Part shown: in pieces, positions 39,101 through 48,480 of the stretch | Layout of the letters: each line of letters starts with the position of its first letter | Position numbering within the stretch: the first letter of the stretch is position 1 | NCBI GenBank assembly: GCA_017965445.1 | Contig: JAGCPZ010000076.1 | Span: 1-64,000 of the forward strand | Direction of reading: 5' to 3' | Length of the DNA stretch: 64,000 nucleotides | From: Fibrobacter sp. | GTDB lineage: Bacteria > Fibrobacterota > Fibrobacteria > Fibrobacterales > Fibrobacteraceae | The notes under the pieces: model-generated | Seen by the model: only the letters and a program-made list of their open reading frames with translations | Database searches by the model: none | What the model was told of the DNA's origin: nothing | Program-made: the position numbers and the translations under genes

Positions 39101-42100
39101 TAAAGGTGAATTTATCTGGCACAGCAACAATACGGAGCTGTACAAGTACATCTACAATAACATTGGCAATTCCGATGTCGATAACCAGCACCTGACCGTG
39201 CTCAAGATGACTTTGCGCCCGAACGATGACCTGATGGGCAATTCCTGGGGCGGTATCATGCGACCGAACAGCTCGTATTATCAGGATATGAGCGAGATGA
39301 AGTATATCGAAATTGTCGCTCGTGGTAATTCCGGTTCAATTTTCATCGACTTGGGTCTCATTAGCGAAGATATTTCGATAAATGGCGAAAAGCCGAATGG
39401 CATATACGATGGTGAAAACCAGATTGGCATGACGACGGCGCAGCATGACCGCGGTCTTGACGGTAGGGTAGGCACCGATGAATACAAGATTGTGTGGGAT
39501 TGCCGCATTGCGGGCTGCGATTCGACTCGATATACTTCTGCGAACGTGGATATCTCGACGAAAGATATTGCTGGCGATGACTTCAAGGATTTGGACGAAG
39601 AAAGCGACCCGCCTGCAAGTATTAACGGAACAGAAAACAACTTGGGCGAGCGCTCGTACGATACCGAAGATATCAATAGAAACGGTGCTCTTGATATGGA
39701 CATCAGCTTTGTCCGTTATCGAATCAATCTTTCGGACACTGACGAGGCGAACTTCGAAAAGCTCAAGAACGGTTGGCGCAGGTGGCGCATCCCGCTGAAC
39801 CAGTACGATACGATTGTCTCTCCGACGGGTGGCAACTACAAGGAAATACTTGCGGAATCTCAGTTTACCCGTGTGTGGCTGGGCCGCCTTAATCCGGGCG
39901 TTTCCGAAGCGAAGGTGCAGATTGTGAGCCTCGGAGTCCTTGGTAACGCTTGGGAAGAGACTACCGTTGCTGACCTTTACCGCACGACCACAAATGAGAA
40001 TTCCCAGATTGTCGAAGTGAATGGTGCCGAAAACCGTATTTCGGAGTACGTGGCGACGCGCGATACGACGTACATCAAGGTTTCCACAATCAACAACCGC
40101 GAGAATGCGAAGGAGTATGTGAAGTCCCCGAATACGGTGACGGAACGCGATGCGGATTCGAATGCTCCGCTCAAGGAAACGGCGCTTGTTCTGGATTACC
40201 ACAACATGAGTCCTGGGCAAGAAGTGGGCGTGACTCGCTTGTTCGAAACGGATACGAAGAACTTCTCGTCTTACAAGTCCTTGAAGATGGAAATCCATTA
40301 CCAGACGGACAAGAAAATAGATAAGGCTCCGGTGCGCTTTGCGCTCCAGTTCGGTGAAGGCTCTATAGAAGGTTCCAACGACTATTATGAATGGAGCTTC
40401 CGCCCGAAGGTTTTGCGCTACGATTGCTCCCGTGACGTGGATTGCCATGAACAGAACTGGCTCGACAACGCTTTTGCCATGGACTTGGTTGATTTCTCTG
40501 ACCTCAAGCGTGGCCGCCATCCGCCTTACCTTGAACCGGTCGTGAAAAAGTTGCCTGGCGATCGTGAAGAACAACTCCGCTTAGTCGGTAACCCCTCTAT
40601 CACGAAGGTCGATTGGGTTCGCTTTGTGATTATCGCGGATTCGTCTGCATCGCCCGAAGACCTCAAAGGTACTTTCTGGCTGAACGATTTGCGCCTTTCT
40701 GACATGGATACGGAATGGGGTTATGCCGCCCGTGTGAACGCTCAGGTGAACTTCGCAGACTTCATTTCTCTTTCGGGTGCCGTACGCTATCAGGACGGTG
40801 ACTTCGCGACGCTTTCCAATTCCGGTCGTTCTCCGAAGCCGGACCCGGCTCAGGCTGCATCCCAGCTCGATGTGTCAGCGGACATTTCCATTGCGCTCAA
40901 CAAGTTCTTGAACGATTCGCTGGGTTTCCATATCCCGATGTCGTTCGGTTACCACAGTTCGACGAAACGCCCGTACATGAAGCCTACCGACGACATGATG
41001 CTTAGAAAGAGCAGCTTTGTGGATTTGACGGGAGACATGTTCCAGGGCGATCTTGCCGTGGAATCGGACGATGATGAAAACGAGTTGAGAGATAACGCTG
41101 AATCCAAGGGCTATCAGTCTTACGTGCAGGACTTGAGCTTCAGCATCAGTTACCATAAGGATTACAAGGCAAGCGAAACGAAACTGGGTGAATTCCTGTC
41201 GCAAGCGTTCTTGGAACGTCCGGCGCTGAGTTATTCTTATCATCAGTCCGAGGGCCGTTCGACTACATCGGCGGATTCCACTTATTCGTACCACACTTTG
41301 CTCGAATATAAGTTGGGTACGTTCAGCATGTTCAAGTTCAAGCCGTTCGAAGGACTCTCGAAGTATTCCTGGCTCAAGGATCTCTCCAAGACGGAATTTG
41401 AACCGTGGCCGCAGACCTTTGACTTGACTTTGTTCGACTTTAACTATGTGCGCTATGTGAACCAGACTCGCGATCCTGATTTTGTGGAACCGCAGGTCGA
41501 TAAGGTGGTGACTTATACCGCTGAACTCAACCACAAGTTGAACATGCGCTGGAACATCCTTTCGTTCCTCTCCGTGAATTATTCCGTGAACATCAAGCGT
41601 GATATGTTTGGCGGTGGCGACCGTGAAGGCTTCACTAAGGAAAACTTCTTTAGCACGTCCGAAGGCGGCCTCTTCGCGAGCGGCTACATCTTTGACCACG
41701 ACCATTCCGACCGTAAGGTCTATATGTCTCGCGACAGTCTTGTGATTATTCCGATGGATACTGTTGCCAAGATGTCTGCTTCGGGCAAGCCGCTTGCCAT
41801 TGATATGCAGAATCCGGATTCCTATGAAATCCGCTACGATACGACTTCGTTCTACAAAATTGATAGCGTAGGCCATCGCGAATACGGACGTACTTACGGA
41901 ATTCTCCGTAACGAACGTTCCAGAAATCAGCAGTTTAGGATAAACTTTAATCCTAAGTTGATTCCGTTCATCCCATTCAATATGCAGTTCTCGTCTGATT
42001 TCAATCAGCAGAAGAGTATTCCGGATGATTTCGATTTCTATGACAAGTCCAGCATCGACAAAAATTACTGGACCATATCGCAAACGAACCGCTTCGAGTT

Positions 42101-43436
42101 TACGCCGACTTTCAAGATTATTGAATTGGCAGATTTGTTCGGCAAGGACAATGCGGTTTCGGGCTTCTTGAACAAACTCAAGTGGCGTGAGGTGAAATTC
42201 AACTGGAATGCAAGCACGAACACCATCGGTGAAAACTTCACGCTTGCGCAGCTGTACGAAGAACAGAAAGTGACTCCGTTCCAGTATTACCTTTATGGCC
42301 TTGGCCTTGGTGATGGACATGGTGGCCGCGGGCTTTGGAACATCATGACTGGTAATATGGGACTTACCGACCGCGATGACTTTACCGGCTTTGCGCAATA
42401 TCGCAACAAGCACGTGGATACGCTTGTTTATCAGGGCAGTTTCCGCAATTCTGTGTCTCGCACGCTGCAAATGTCAACGGGCCTCACTTTGCCGTTCTGG
42501 GATATTTCTGTTGCCGCTGATTTCCAGTGGAAAGAGGACTTCTCGCAGTCTCGCGAATACCCGCTGTATATTGACACAACTACGGTATTCCCGAAGTTCG
42601 GTGTCGGTATTTCTATCCCGAATATCGCGCAGAAGGTCTCGTTCCTGAACAGCTTCCGCAGTGTGAGTTTGAACCATCGCTTTGACTATAGCCGCACTGT
42701 GACAAAACGGCCCTTCCAAAGCGCCGAAGATTCTTGGGCGAGCGTGTGGAACTTTAATCCGCTGATTCGTATCACGTTCCTGACGCAGAACAATTTGCGT
42801 ATTGAAAACAGCGTTCGCATGAAGATTGAATCTACGGATCGCCGCCCGAAAGACGAAGTGATTTCTAACCCGTGCTGGCCCAAGGATACTTCTGCAAACT
42901 GCACCGATACGACAAGTTACTTCCTCGAAACGCCGTGGATTCCGACATCGCTTTACAATGACTTTGCCATTAACATTGGCGATGACTTTACGATTACGTA
43001 TCCGCTCAAGATTGACAAGGGATTCCAGCTTTGGAAATGGTTCTTCAAACTCAAGAACGATATCGACTTGAAGCTTACCGCCGGTTACGATTACAAGAAG
43101 ACGATTCGCAAGGAATACACTCCGGTCGAAGGCTATGACATGCGAAACAAGGAATCCGGTACGGACGGAGTCTTTAAGCAGTGGGCTTATGATTCGGGAA
43201 TTCCTGAAAACGAGAGGACCATATACAAGCCGAAACTGGAAATGACTTACCGCACGGTTCCGTCGAGAACGCATGAATGGTTCATTCGTCCGAGCGCTTC
43301 TTATACGTTCAACAAGATGGCTTCGCTGAGTTCGTATATCGAGTATAGACAAATTCACGAAAAACTGGATGACGAAACGGCCCATATCCGCCAGATTCTC
43401 CAGTTCGAACTCGCTTTGATGTTGAGGTTTGACTAA
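36159..43436 (+). CDS. sprA: SprA/Sov type IX secretion outer-membrane translocon
   Basis: Length is 2425 aa with a TTG start (36159), supported by the signal peptide RKILNSALWGFAACSFVAVGSVWSQ. Residues about 52-185 are a Ser/Ala/Val linker, unusual for SprA. Then two SprA_N-type regions: LYDY-type PITVEIKNVDEGLGSQNEVRV-like, VEGKIGPYITVEIKNVDEG, ILQRVEAGTTNLSLAGTEFTG...GLFGIKAEWKLGDWKLTTIASQDGGEQEEY, and RYYFLNLDARNDY, which are the diagnostic phrases; the WYPASPPGGVDSLPS and WRVEAEFAGSRHN blocks follow. The rest is a giant beta-barrel of paired strands up to QFELALMLRF, a terminal-Phe ending. SprA is the channel through which type IX cargo crosses the outer membrane. Monocistronic; other type IX genes are not nearby. 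Confidence 0.93.
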   Translation: MRFRKILNSALWGFAACSFVAVGSVWSQDGTLSSYESLFDDELFQDVPPVSSASTVPASSAQPSVAVSSAVAPTSSAVPESSGERPASSVAVSSSAVPVLSSAIAASSSAVPVSSSAIVASSSADALSSIAPSSAVMAYLSSVVPVSSASVLSSSAVATSASSSQTPTPVVAQSESVTEQPSEITSDEWTPAIKYIPVPKSTSPLDGLLPMGGIGMRSGLMNTSKGQVFSHDIDVATREIDVTEKRVNTHSRTDTTVLWTSHYPELADYVSDMYDVGRKRLWLNGLVGQHDGGYEAPETGSVFDITIPVNMPAWMKDFGFNKPKLMLKGSMDIRFKGYGEKDDAEGSTKTSLWPSPSLDYNPSFMVEGKIGPYITVEIKNVDEGLGSQNEVRVVYEESFKGEFEDYILQRVEAGTTNLSLAGTEFTGYSENHQGLFGIKAEWKLGDWKLTTIASQDGGEQEEYSIKANESTTEFQVMDKQFLSYRYYFLNLDARNDYIENAVNGNPRSKSDVTGLRLYKRSALNNTTEVIKNVTVVYKTPQGRLISKTVDRMEEIPDTEYDYDRNTGILRINGVNRNTLIAANYSSEKENRKGKTLHDGGEAVLVQWDATLSELTDIDKLMLRNVYSIGISDASANSFVLRMKNKAGISGDYLKKLGLADENTGTPLVNDADIFKKDASGSYTGEMWLPCRKVEDYDSSLSYQERYKLAKANCLEPLRNLDSTAAMQQLYSLPVYNLGRYTNRFYFESVGKRRNSMLSVRDPNSSYSVNSGSCMDISPGSEKVTAGSTTLIRGTDYEVNYELGQIELLSDRALDPNKEIKVKFECEPLFEVDNKLLLGARAELPLDLYGFGAGSVFGVTALYRSQSTTAEVPTLGNEPYSSFLWGFNVRLQDSVKALTDLVNAIPGISTTASSNWRVEAEFAGSRHNANTSKDQTALVEDFESTATGLVYPLSRLSWYPASPPGGVDSLPSTYIENLDYRHKGEFIWHSNNTELYKYIYNNIGNSDVDNQHLTVLKMTLRPNDDLMGNSWGGIMRPNSSYYQDMSEMKYIEIVARGNSGSIFIDLGLISEDISINGEKPNGIYDGENQIGMTTAQHDRGLDGRVGTDEYKIVWDCRIAGCDSTRYTSANVDISTKDIAGDDFKDLDEESDPPASINGTENNLGERSYDTEDINRNGALDMDISFVRYRINLSDTDEANFEKLKNGWRRWRIPLNQYDTIVSPTGGNYKEILAESQFTRVWLGRLNPGVSEAKVQIVSLGVLGNAWEETTVADLYRTTTNENSQIVEVNGAENRISEYVATRDTTYIKVSTINNRENAKEYVKSPNTVTERDADSNAPLKETALVLDYHNMSPGQEVGVTRLFETDTKNFSSYKSLKMEIHYQTDKKIDKAPVRFALQFGEGSIEGSNDYYEWSFRPKVLRYDCSRDVDCHEQNWLDNAFAMDLVDFSDLKRGRHPPYLEPVVKKLPGDREEQLRLVGNPSITKVDWVRFVIIADSSASPEDLKGTFWLNDLRLSDMDTEWGYAARVNAQVNFADFISLSGAVRYQDGDFATLSNSGRSPKPDPAQAASQLDVSADISIALNKFLNDSLGFHIPMSFGYHSSTKRPYMKPTDDMMLRKSSFVDLTGDMFQGDLAVESDDDENELRDNAESKGYQSYVQDLSFSISYHKDYKASETKLGEFLSQAFLERPALSYSYHQSEGRSTTSADSTYSYHTLLEYKLGTFSMFKFKPFEGLSKYSWLKDLSKTEFEPWPQTFDLTLFDFNYVRYVNQTRDPDFVEPQVDKVVTYTAELNHKLNMRWNILSFLSVNYSVNIKRDMFGGGDREGFTKENFFSTSEGGLFASGYIFDHDHSDRKVYMSRDSLVIIPMDTVAKMSASGKPLAIDMQNPDSYEIRYDTTSFYKIDSVGHREYGRTYGILRNERSRNQQFRINFNPKLIPFIPFNMQFSSDFNQQKSIPDDFDFYDKSSIDKNYWTISQTNRFEFTPTFKIIELADLFGKDNAVSGFLNKLKWREVKFNWNASTNTIGENFTLAQLYEEQKVTPFQYYLYGLGLGDGHGGRGLWNIMTGNMGLTDRDDFTGFAQYRNKHVDTLVYQGSFRNSVSRTLQMSTGLTLPFWDISVAADFQWKEDFSQSREYPLYIDTTTVFPKFGVGISIPNIAQKVSFLNSFRSVSLNHRFDYSRTVTKRPFQSAEDSWASVWNFNPLIRITFLTQNNLRIENSVRMKIESTDRRPKDEVISNPCWPKDTSANCTDTTSYFLETPWIPTSLYNDFAINIGDDFTITYPLKIDKGFQLWKWFFKLKNDIDLKLTAGYDYKKTIRKEYTPVEGYDMRNKESGTDGVFKQWAYDSGIPENERTIYKPKLEMTYRTVPSRTHEWFIRPSASYTFNKMASLSSYIEYRQIHEKLDDETAHIRQILQFELALMLRFD

Positions 43437-43437
43437 G

Positions 43438-43530
43438 GCGGCGTAGCCGCCAGTTACTAGTTAATAGTTAGTAGTTACTAGAAAAATCGAACTTAAAAAT
43501 CTAGTAACTAGTAACTTGGAACTCGTAACT
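43438..43530. repeat. TAGTAAC heptamer palindromic array C
   Basis: GCGGCGTAGCCGCC, then GTTACTAGTTAATAGTTAGTAG, an AT-rich spacer of about 27 bases, then CTAGTAACTAGTAAC. The two halves are inverted, so the RNA would fold into a long hairpin. Confidence 0.85.
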
Positions 43531-43579
43531 TATTCGGTGATTAATGGTGCTCAATATTGTATTTGGAGTAAAATAGGGA

Positions 43580-44656
43580 ATGTCGAAAGTAAAGGTGGTT
43601 ATCGGCATGAGCGGTGGCGTGGATTCGTCCGTTGCCGCACTACTTTTGCAACAGCAGGGCTACGAAGTCGTTGGTGTGACGCTTCGCGTGCTGCCCGACG
43701 TTGGCGTACAAGAATCTTCGTTTGATGCGGAAAAAGACCCGAGTGTGTTGCGTGCGAGAGCGATTGCCGAAAAACTCGGTATTGAGCATCATGTGGCGAA
43801 CTGCTCCGATACATTTACGAATGAAGTTTTAAAACGCTGCCATGATGATTTTTCGCAGGCGCGTACGCCGAACCCCTGCTGCTATTGCAATCGCTTTATC
43901 AAGTTTGGCTGGATGATGGATTATGCGAAATCGCTTGGCGCTGACTTTTTGGCGACGGGGCATTATGTGCGCATCGAAGAAATGGGCGGCGTCCGTAGGC
44001 TCTTGCGCGGGCGAGACCCCGGCAAGGACCAGAGCTATTTTTTGTTCTGGGTTCCCGATGAACGCCGCAATCACGTGCTTACGCCGCTTGGAACGTACGT
44101 GAAAAGCGAAGTGCGCGAAATCGCCGAGCAGAACGGCTTTGTGAACGCCAAGACGGGTGACAGTCAGGACATTTGCTTTGATATTTACGGTTCGCAGTAC
44201 ACGGGGTTCCTCAAGGACCGCTTTGGCGAAATGACGCGCCCGGGCCGCTTCGTGGATGAAAAGGGCAAGGTGTGGAATACGCACGACGGGTTCCATAAAT
44301 ATACAGTCGGTCAGCGCAAAGGTCTGGGTGTCGCGATAGGTGTGCCCGCATTCGTGAAGCATGTGGACCCTGCGACGGGTGATATTCTCGTGACGGGCGA
44401 CAAGTCGTCGGTCTGCTTTGACCGTGTGGAAATGGTCCATTGCGAGTGGCACGGTGGATCGCGTGCGATTGGTGAGACGTTCCGCGCCGAAGGCATGGTA
44501 CGTTACCGCCAGCGTCCTGTGGCTTGCGAAGTGACGATTGTTGATATGAATAAAGCTGTTGCCGTTTTTGACGAACCGCTCTTTGCCGTGACGCCCGGAC
44601 AGTGCGCCGTCTTTTACGATGGCGACATGGTTCTTGGCGGCGGACAAATTGTGTAG
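43580..44656 (+). CDS. mnmA: tRNA-specific 2-thiouridylase MnmA
   Basis: Length is 358 aa, typical. Thiolates U34 of Lys, Glu and Gln tRNAs. PP-loop VVIGMSGGVDSSVAALLL at the N-terminus, TPNPCCYCNRFIKF with the first catalytic Cys, ATGHYVRI, DQSYFLFWV, DSQDICF with the second active Cys, GLGVAIGVP-type domain (KYTVGQRKGLGVAIG), and a C-terminal beta-barrel (YRQRPVACEVTI...VTPGQCAVFYDGDMVLGGGQIV). AGGGA lies before ATG. Single gene, between array C and a REP-like element. Confidence 0.96.
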   Translation: MSKVKVVIGMSGGVDSSVAALLLQQQGYEVVGVTLRVLPDVGVQESSFDAEKDPSVLRARAIAEKLGIEHHVANCSDTFTNEVLKRCHDDFSQARTPNPCCYCNRFIKFGWMMDYAKSLGADFLATGHYVRIEEMGGVRRLLRGRDPGKDQSYFLFWVPDERRNHVLTPLGTYVKSEVREIAEQNGFVNAKTGDSQDICFDIYGSQYTGFLKDRFGEMTRPGRFVDEKGKVWNTHDGFHKYTVGQRKGLGVAIGVPAFVKHVDPATGDILVTGDKSSVCFDRVEMVHCEWHGGSRAIGETFRAEGMVRYRQRPVACEVTIVDMNKAVAVFDEPLFAVTPGQCAVFYDGDMVLGGGQIV

Positions 44657-44761
44657 AGCTTTGAGGTATGGGGTGTGGGGATGGTGCGTTGCACCTCTGA
44701 GGTCGCTTCGCTTTGAAACTTGTCATTCCCGGCGCCTGTCCTCGCTTGACGGGGATGACCG

Positions 44762-44815
44762 GGCGGACAGCACTTGGCAACCTGTTGCCTTAGTGCGCAT
44801 GGCTACCTTTAGGTG
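44762..44815 (+). repeat. REP-like palindromic element, copy 2
   Basis: Contains a 27-nt palindrome at 44770-44796: GCACTTGGCAAC-CT-GTTGCCTTAGTGC. Preceded by CATTCCCGG-type sequence and followed by CTTTAGGTG, as in the other copies. Confidence 0.85.
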
Positions 44816-44860
44816 AAAATCGCTTTTTTTTATTTGTAAAATTTATATTTTAGCTGTAAT

Positions 44861-45208
44861 ATGATTCGCTACATTGCCATAATCCTTTTGCTTGCCTCGT
44901 CCTTGTGGGCGAAAAAAGAATACTTTATTCTGCCTGTTCAATTGCAGGGCGTTCACGAAGATTATGCCGAAAAAATAACTTCGTTGGTCAAGGAGTATGC
45001 CGCTATAGATGGCTATGCCGTTGTCTCCAAAAAAGAAGATTGCGATTACCTGTTGCAAATAAAATTGCTTCGTGAAGAATTCGGTGTTGCCGTTATTTTT
45101 GAAAAGCGAAAAAAGAACGATAAAGTTGTATGGTCATACGGACATATCGCCTATACGCCTAACGATTTTATTCCTATTGTGAGCCATGTCTCGCATGAAA
45201 TAAAGTGA
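44861..45208 (+). CDS. Small exported protein of unknown function
   Basis: Length is 115 aa. Signal peptide MIRYIAIILLLASSLWA, then a compact alpha/beta-looking domain: EYFILPVQLQGVHEDYAEKITSLVKEYAAIDGYAVVSKKEDCDYLLQIKLLREEFGVAVIFEKR. The shape, a two-domain alternation with DCDYLLQIKLL, recalls small periplasmic proteins, but no family was recognised. No clear ribosome site was seen. It precedes the lipoprotein gene by 38 bases and may share its transcript. Confidence 0.7.
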   Translation: MIRYIAIILLLASSLWAKKEYFILPVQLQGVHEDYAEKITSLVKEYAAIDGYAVVSKKEDCDYLLQIKLLREEFGVAVIFEKRKKNDKVVWSYGHIAYTPNDFIPIVSHVSHEIK

Positions 45209-45245
45209 TAATTTTGATGATTTCTATAAGAGAAAGTTTGGGCGT

Positions 45246-45701
45246 ATGAATCGAGTTCTTGTTTTGTTTGTACTGTCTTTGTTGCTTGTGGGATGCATGG
45301 GCATGAAAGTCCGTGTTTCTGATGGTAGTGGCGATTATTCTATTTATAAAAATGGTTCTTTAGCTTGCTCGCGAAGCGATAACTGCGAAGTTTTTCCATC
45401 AGGTGATGCCGTGTATTTAGAAGCCCGCCGAAACAATGTTGTCTATAGTGGCATGGCCGTTTATAGGGGATGTAGCTCTTATGACGGTGCTTCTGGACCG
45501 TCGTCAATTTCACCAACAAACGATTTTTTAACTGTTTCTGTTTTGGGTACGTTATCGTTTGCTTCTTGGGCGGCTACAGCTGGCAATTGCAGGGGCTATT
45601 TCCCACGTGAAGTTGTTATCCCCGTCGATCTTAAAGATTCTCTACGGGCGAAGAATTACCCTTGGGACAAGCCGATTACTTCACAATCCCGACTTCGCTG
45701 A
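45246..45701 (+). CDS. Small lipoprotein of unknown function
   Basis: Length is 151 aa. Lipoprotein signal VLFVLSLLLVGCMG (lipobox LVGC). The mature part is short beta-like sequence with two Cys pairs (SLACSRSDNCEVFPSG; YRGCSSYDG...AGNCRGYF) and one likely hydrophobic segment (VSVLGTLSFASWAATA), resembling PEGA-like or exported beta proteins with a membrane-proximal helix; no certain family. Its 3' end overlaps the 3' end of the convergent batE gene by 26 bases, so the two genes cannot both be read through freely. Confidence 0.75.
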   Translation: MNRVLVLFVLSLLLVGCMGMKVRVSDGSGDYSIYKNGSLACSRSDNCEVFPSGDAVYLEARRNNVVYSGMAVYRGCSSYDGASGPSSISPTNDFLTVSVLGTLSFASWAATAGNCRGYFPREVVIPVDLKDSLRAKNYPWDKPITSQSRLR

Positions 45702-46446
45702 GTTTCACGAAACCGCGGATTTTTTCGCCGAGGCGGATTTCTGCAAAGTTCCCCTGTTCGCCGATGACTTCAAAGCTCGTGCCTTCGCTAAGCGTGTTTA
45801 GCGTTTGCGACTTGTCGCTTGGGGCGCTGGTGACATCGGCGCTTGAAGCCGTGACGACGCCCGTGATGTCCGTTTCGAGGACGAACATTTTATAAATGGC
45901 GCTCGCACCAATTGTACAGAGGACAATGCTCATCGCAAATACGACTCCAGTGCAAATGTTCTTGCCGCGTTCGCTTTTCACGAATCGACGGGCGATAATC
46001 ACAAGAGCAATGGCCCAGAAGAGAACAAGAGCGATATTCATTTGTCCTTTGAGCGAGATTGCATGGTGCAAACTCATTAAGCCCTGCAAAATGGGGTTCT
46101 CTTCTTCGTCGCCTTCTTTGTCTTTGGTTTTAGTTTGGGCGTAATTCAGGTTGTGCTGGATGTCATCGTCGCTTGGATGCAAACGGAGAGCGGACTTGTA
46201 GTAGAAAATTGCAAAACCGAGTTTACCGCTGCGGTAGTAGGCGTTGCCTAAATTGTAATAGAGGTCCGCATTGACGATGCCTTCGTCAACGCAGGTACGC
46301 CATTCGTCAATAGCGCGCTCAAAATCGTTTTCGTTGTACGCCTTTGTTCCGGCGTCGATGCCATCGCATTTCTCGGTCGCAACACTTGCTGTTGCCATAA
46401 GCAAAAGCGCAGCCGCGATTGTCAAAAAAATTCTATTCAGTTTCAT
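45676..46446 (-). CDS. batE: BatE-type TPR/SH3 protein
   Basis: Length is 256 aa. Signal peptide (IFLTIAAALLLMATASVA). Three TPR-like helix pairs (residues about 28-105: AGTKAYNENDFERAIDEWRTCVDEG, ADLYYNLGNAYYRSGKLGFAIFYYKSALRLHPSDDD), then two membrane segments (ALVLFWAIALVIIARRF, ICTGVVFAMSIVLCTIGASAIYKM), then a C-terminal SH3-like domain (SAPSDKSQTLNTLSEGTSFEVIGEQGNFAEIRLGEKIRGFVKLSEVGIVK). This is the BatE layout of the aerotolerance Bat operon. BatD is immediately upstream, 55 bases away. Confidence 0.87.
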   Translation of the reverse strand: MKLNRIFLTIAAALLLMATASVATEKCDGIDAGTKAYNENDFERAIDEWRTCVDEGIVNADLYYNLGNAYYRSGKLGFAIFYYKSALRLHPSDDDIQHNLNYAQTKTKDKEGDEEENPILQGLMSLHHAISLKGQMNIALVLFWAIALVIIARRFVKSERGKNICTGVVFAMSIVLCTIGASAIYKMFVLETDITGVVTASSADVTSAPSDKSQTLNTLSEGTSFEVIGEQGNFAEIRLGEKIRGFVKLSEVGIVK

Positions 46447-46501
46447 AAAATCTTCCGTTGGAAATCTCCGCTTGGAGGCGGGAATGACATGTTAAATGTT
46501 T

Positions 46502-48313
46502 TTATAGCTTCAGTTCCTCGCAAAGTTTTTCGACATCCGCGAGCATTTGGGACTGTTCTTCGGTCGATGCTGTGACAGGTGCGAAACGCACGAATGCACA
46601 TTTTTCGAGCCAGCTGTCGATGGCGTCGATTGTCTCGCTCTTGACGTTCAGCTTGGCGAGTTCCTCCTTCATTTGCGGGCGGGTCATGCCCTTGAATTCG
46701 AGGTTCGTCAAGTTACTGAGATAGTCGATGAGGCCGTTTTCGAGAGCCGCATAGAACGCCTTGCCGTCACCCTTCTTGAGTGCTGCACGCGCATCTGCGA
46801 ACTTTTCTTTGAGCAGTTTGTTGGCCTTGCCCTTGCGGACAAGGGCCGTATTGCTGTTGCGCTTGCGGCTTCTTGTGATGAGGGCGTTTGCAATCAGGTA
46901 GAACGGAATCGCCGCGATAAATAGAATCCAGAAGACGATACTCCTGTGCGGTGCCGAAGATTCGCTTTTACTCGAAACTGGATGGATGAAGCGGATGTCG
47001 CTGCCGAGGAATTCGATTTCTTGTTTTTGCACTGCCGGAGTCGATGGGCTTGCAGAAACCGGAGCCTGATAGATTGGCTCTGCGGGGGCGTCTCCCTTTT
47101 CGACTTCGATGGTCCACGGGCCAGTCGATGCTGTTTCGTATTTCTTTTTGGCGGGGTTGAACCAGGAATACGTAATGGCCGGGATTTCAAATGTGCCTTT
47201 TTTCTTGGGATAGAGGAACACCTTGATGTCCTTCGAGGTGACGACCTTGTTGCCCGTGATTTTCTTGTTGATGCTGTTTTCGGGCGGCACGGAGCGGAAT
47301 TCGCTAAAGTCGGGGAGCTTCGGGTCGGTAATCGTGCCCGGAGTGCCATCACCCCTGATGCTGATTGCGAGCGTCAGAGCTTCGCCGACCTTGAGGTTTG
47401 TGCGGTCGAAATTGGCGCTAAAACTGTACGAGCCGACCATTCCCGAAAAGTCTTCGGGCTTGCCCTCGGCCGGGAGCGGGAGGACGTTGATGGCGAGCGG
47501 GGCGGTGGAGGTTTCCGTTTCGATGGATTCCTGCTTGACGCTACGGCTGGAGAACGACATGCCGCCCATCTGCTTCTTTTCTTCGACGACTTTGGGTTCG
47601 CCGAGCTTGGTATATTTGAACTTGAACGACGGAATTTCAAGCGTTCCGCTCTTGGTCGGGCTCAGCCAGGCGAATTTTGCGGTGGCCTTCATTTCGCGGC
47701 GGGTGCCTTCGACGGGCTTGAAATCCAGATTGGAAAGGTCGTTACGGTGGACGATAAAATCGTTACCCGTGCTCATGTCGGTCGCTTGGAGGCCGCCCTG
47801 GAAATGCTCGAACGTGTGGAGGCTCAAGGTGACGCTGAACTGTTCGCCTTCGTAAATGGACTTTTTGCTCGGGGTGAGGCTTGCGGCAAGGGCGTCGTCG
47901 CTATAGGAACGCTGCACGTTGACCGGAATCTTATTGCTGATGAGGTTCGGTTCCCCGCCGATGTTCCAGGTAAGCGATCCCAGATCCTGCATACCCGTTT
48001 TTCTGGGGGCTTTTATTTTGAACGAATAGACGCGCGCCTTGTAAGGCCTTCCGCCACCACCGAAAAACGAGTCGAAAAAGTCGTCCATGTCCGGACGCAT
48101 GACCTGGTCGGCACTGTCGATGCCGAGAAGCTTGAAGTTGTTGCGGGTCTCCAGATGGAGGGCGCCCCTATTTTGAGGCAGTTCCTGCAACGGGACGATG
48201 AACTGCAACTTGAATGTCTGACCCGCTTCGATGCGGTCCGTATCGACTTGGAGAGATGGCTTCGCGCTTACAAATGCTGCTAAACTGAGACATAAAAGCA
48301 AAAATCGTTTCAT
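46502..48313 (-). CDS. batD: BatD family protein (oxygen tolerance)
   Basis: Length is 603 aa from ATG 48313; the frame is open back to 48448 but the signal peptide MKRFLLLCLSLAAFVSA fixes the start. Residues about 20-440 are the BatD beta-sandwich repeats (LQVDTDRIEAGQTFKLQF; GEQFSVTLSLHTFEHFQG; LKVGEALTLAISIRGDGTPGTITDPKLPDFSEFR; FLYPKKKGTFEIPAITYSWFNP). A membrane segment follows near 485 (VFWILFIAAIPFYLIANALI), then a cytoplasmic part with a helical domain (LKEKFADARAALKKGDGKAFYAALENGLIDYLSNL). Gly-rich DSFFGGGGRPYK near 75 is typical. Bat proteins are linked to stress tolerance and the MoxR ATPase system, whose other genes are not in the window. Confidence 0.88.
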   Translation of the reverse strand: MKRFLLLCLSLAAFVSAKPSLQVDTDRIEAGQTFKLQFIVPLQELPQNRGALHLETRNNFKLLGIDSADQVMRPDMDDFFDSFFGGGGRPYKARVYSFKIKAPRKTGMQDLGSLTWNIGGEPNLISNKIPVNVQRSYSDDALAASLTPSKKSIYEGEQFSVTLSLHTFEHFQGGLQATDMSTGNDFIVHRNDLSNLDFKPVEGTRREMKATAKFAWLSPTKSGTLEIPSFKFKYTKLGEPKVVEEKKQMGGMSFSSRSVKQESIETETSTAPLAINVLPLPAEGKPEDFSGMVGSYSFSANFDRTNLKVGEALTLAISIRGDGTPGTITDPKLPDFSEFRSVPPENSINKKITGNKVVTSKDIKVFLYPKKKGTFEIPAITYSWFNPAKKKYETASTGPWTIEVEKGDAPAEPIYQAPVSASPSTPAVQKQEIEFLGSDIRFIHPVSSKSESSAPHRSIVFWILFIAAIPFYLIANALITRSRKRNSNTALVRKGKANKLLKEKFADARAALKKGDGKAFYAALENGLIDYLSNLTNLEFKGMTRPQMKEELAKLNVKSETIDAIDSWLEKCAFVRFAPVTASTEEQSQMLADVEKLCEELKL

Positions 48314-48480
48314 GCTCCATAATTTACCAAATTTCCACCTCGGAGATTGCAATATATTGGTGAAATCGCGGATTTGTTCGCGTAAATGGTAATGTCGGGA
48401 TAAATCCGGCAAAATTTTGATGGAACGTGCCGTCTGCGCCAGTTTCAAAAAATTTTTTGCGAAATTTATATTTTTCCCCC

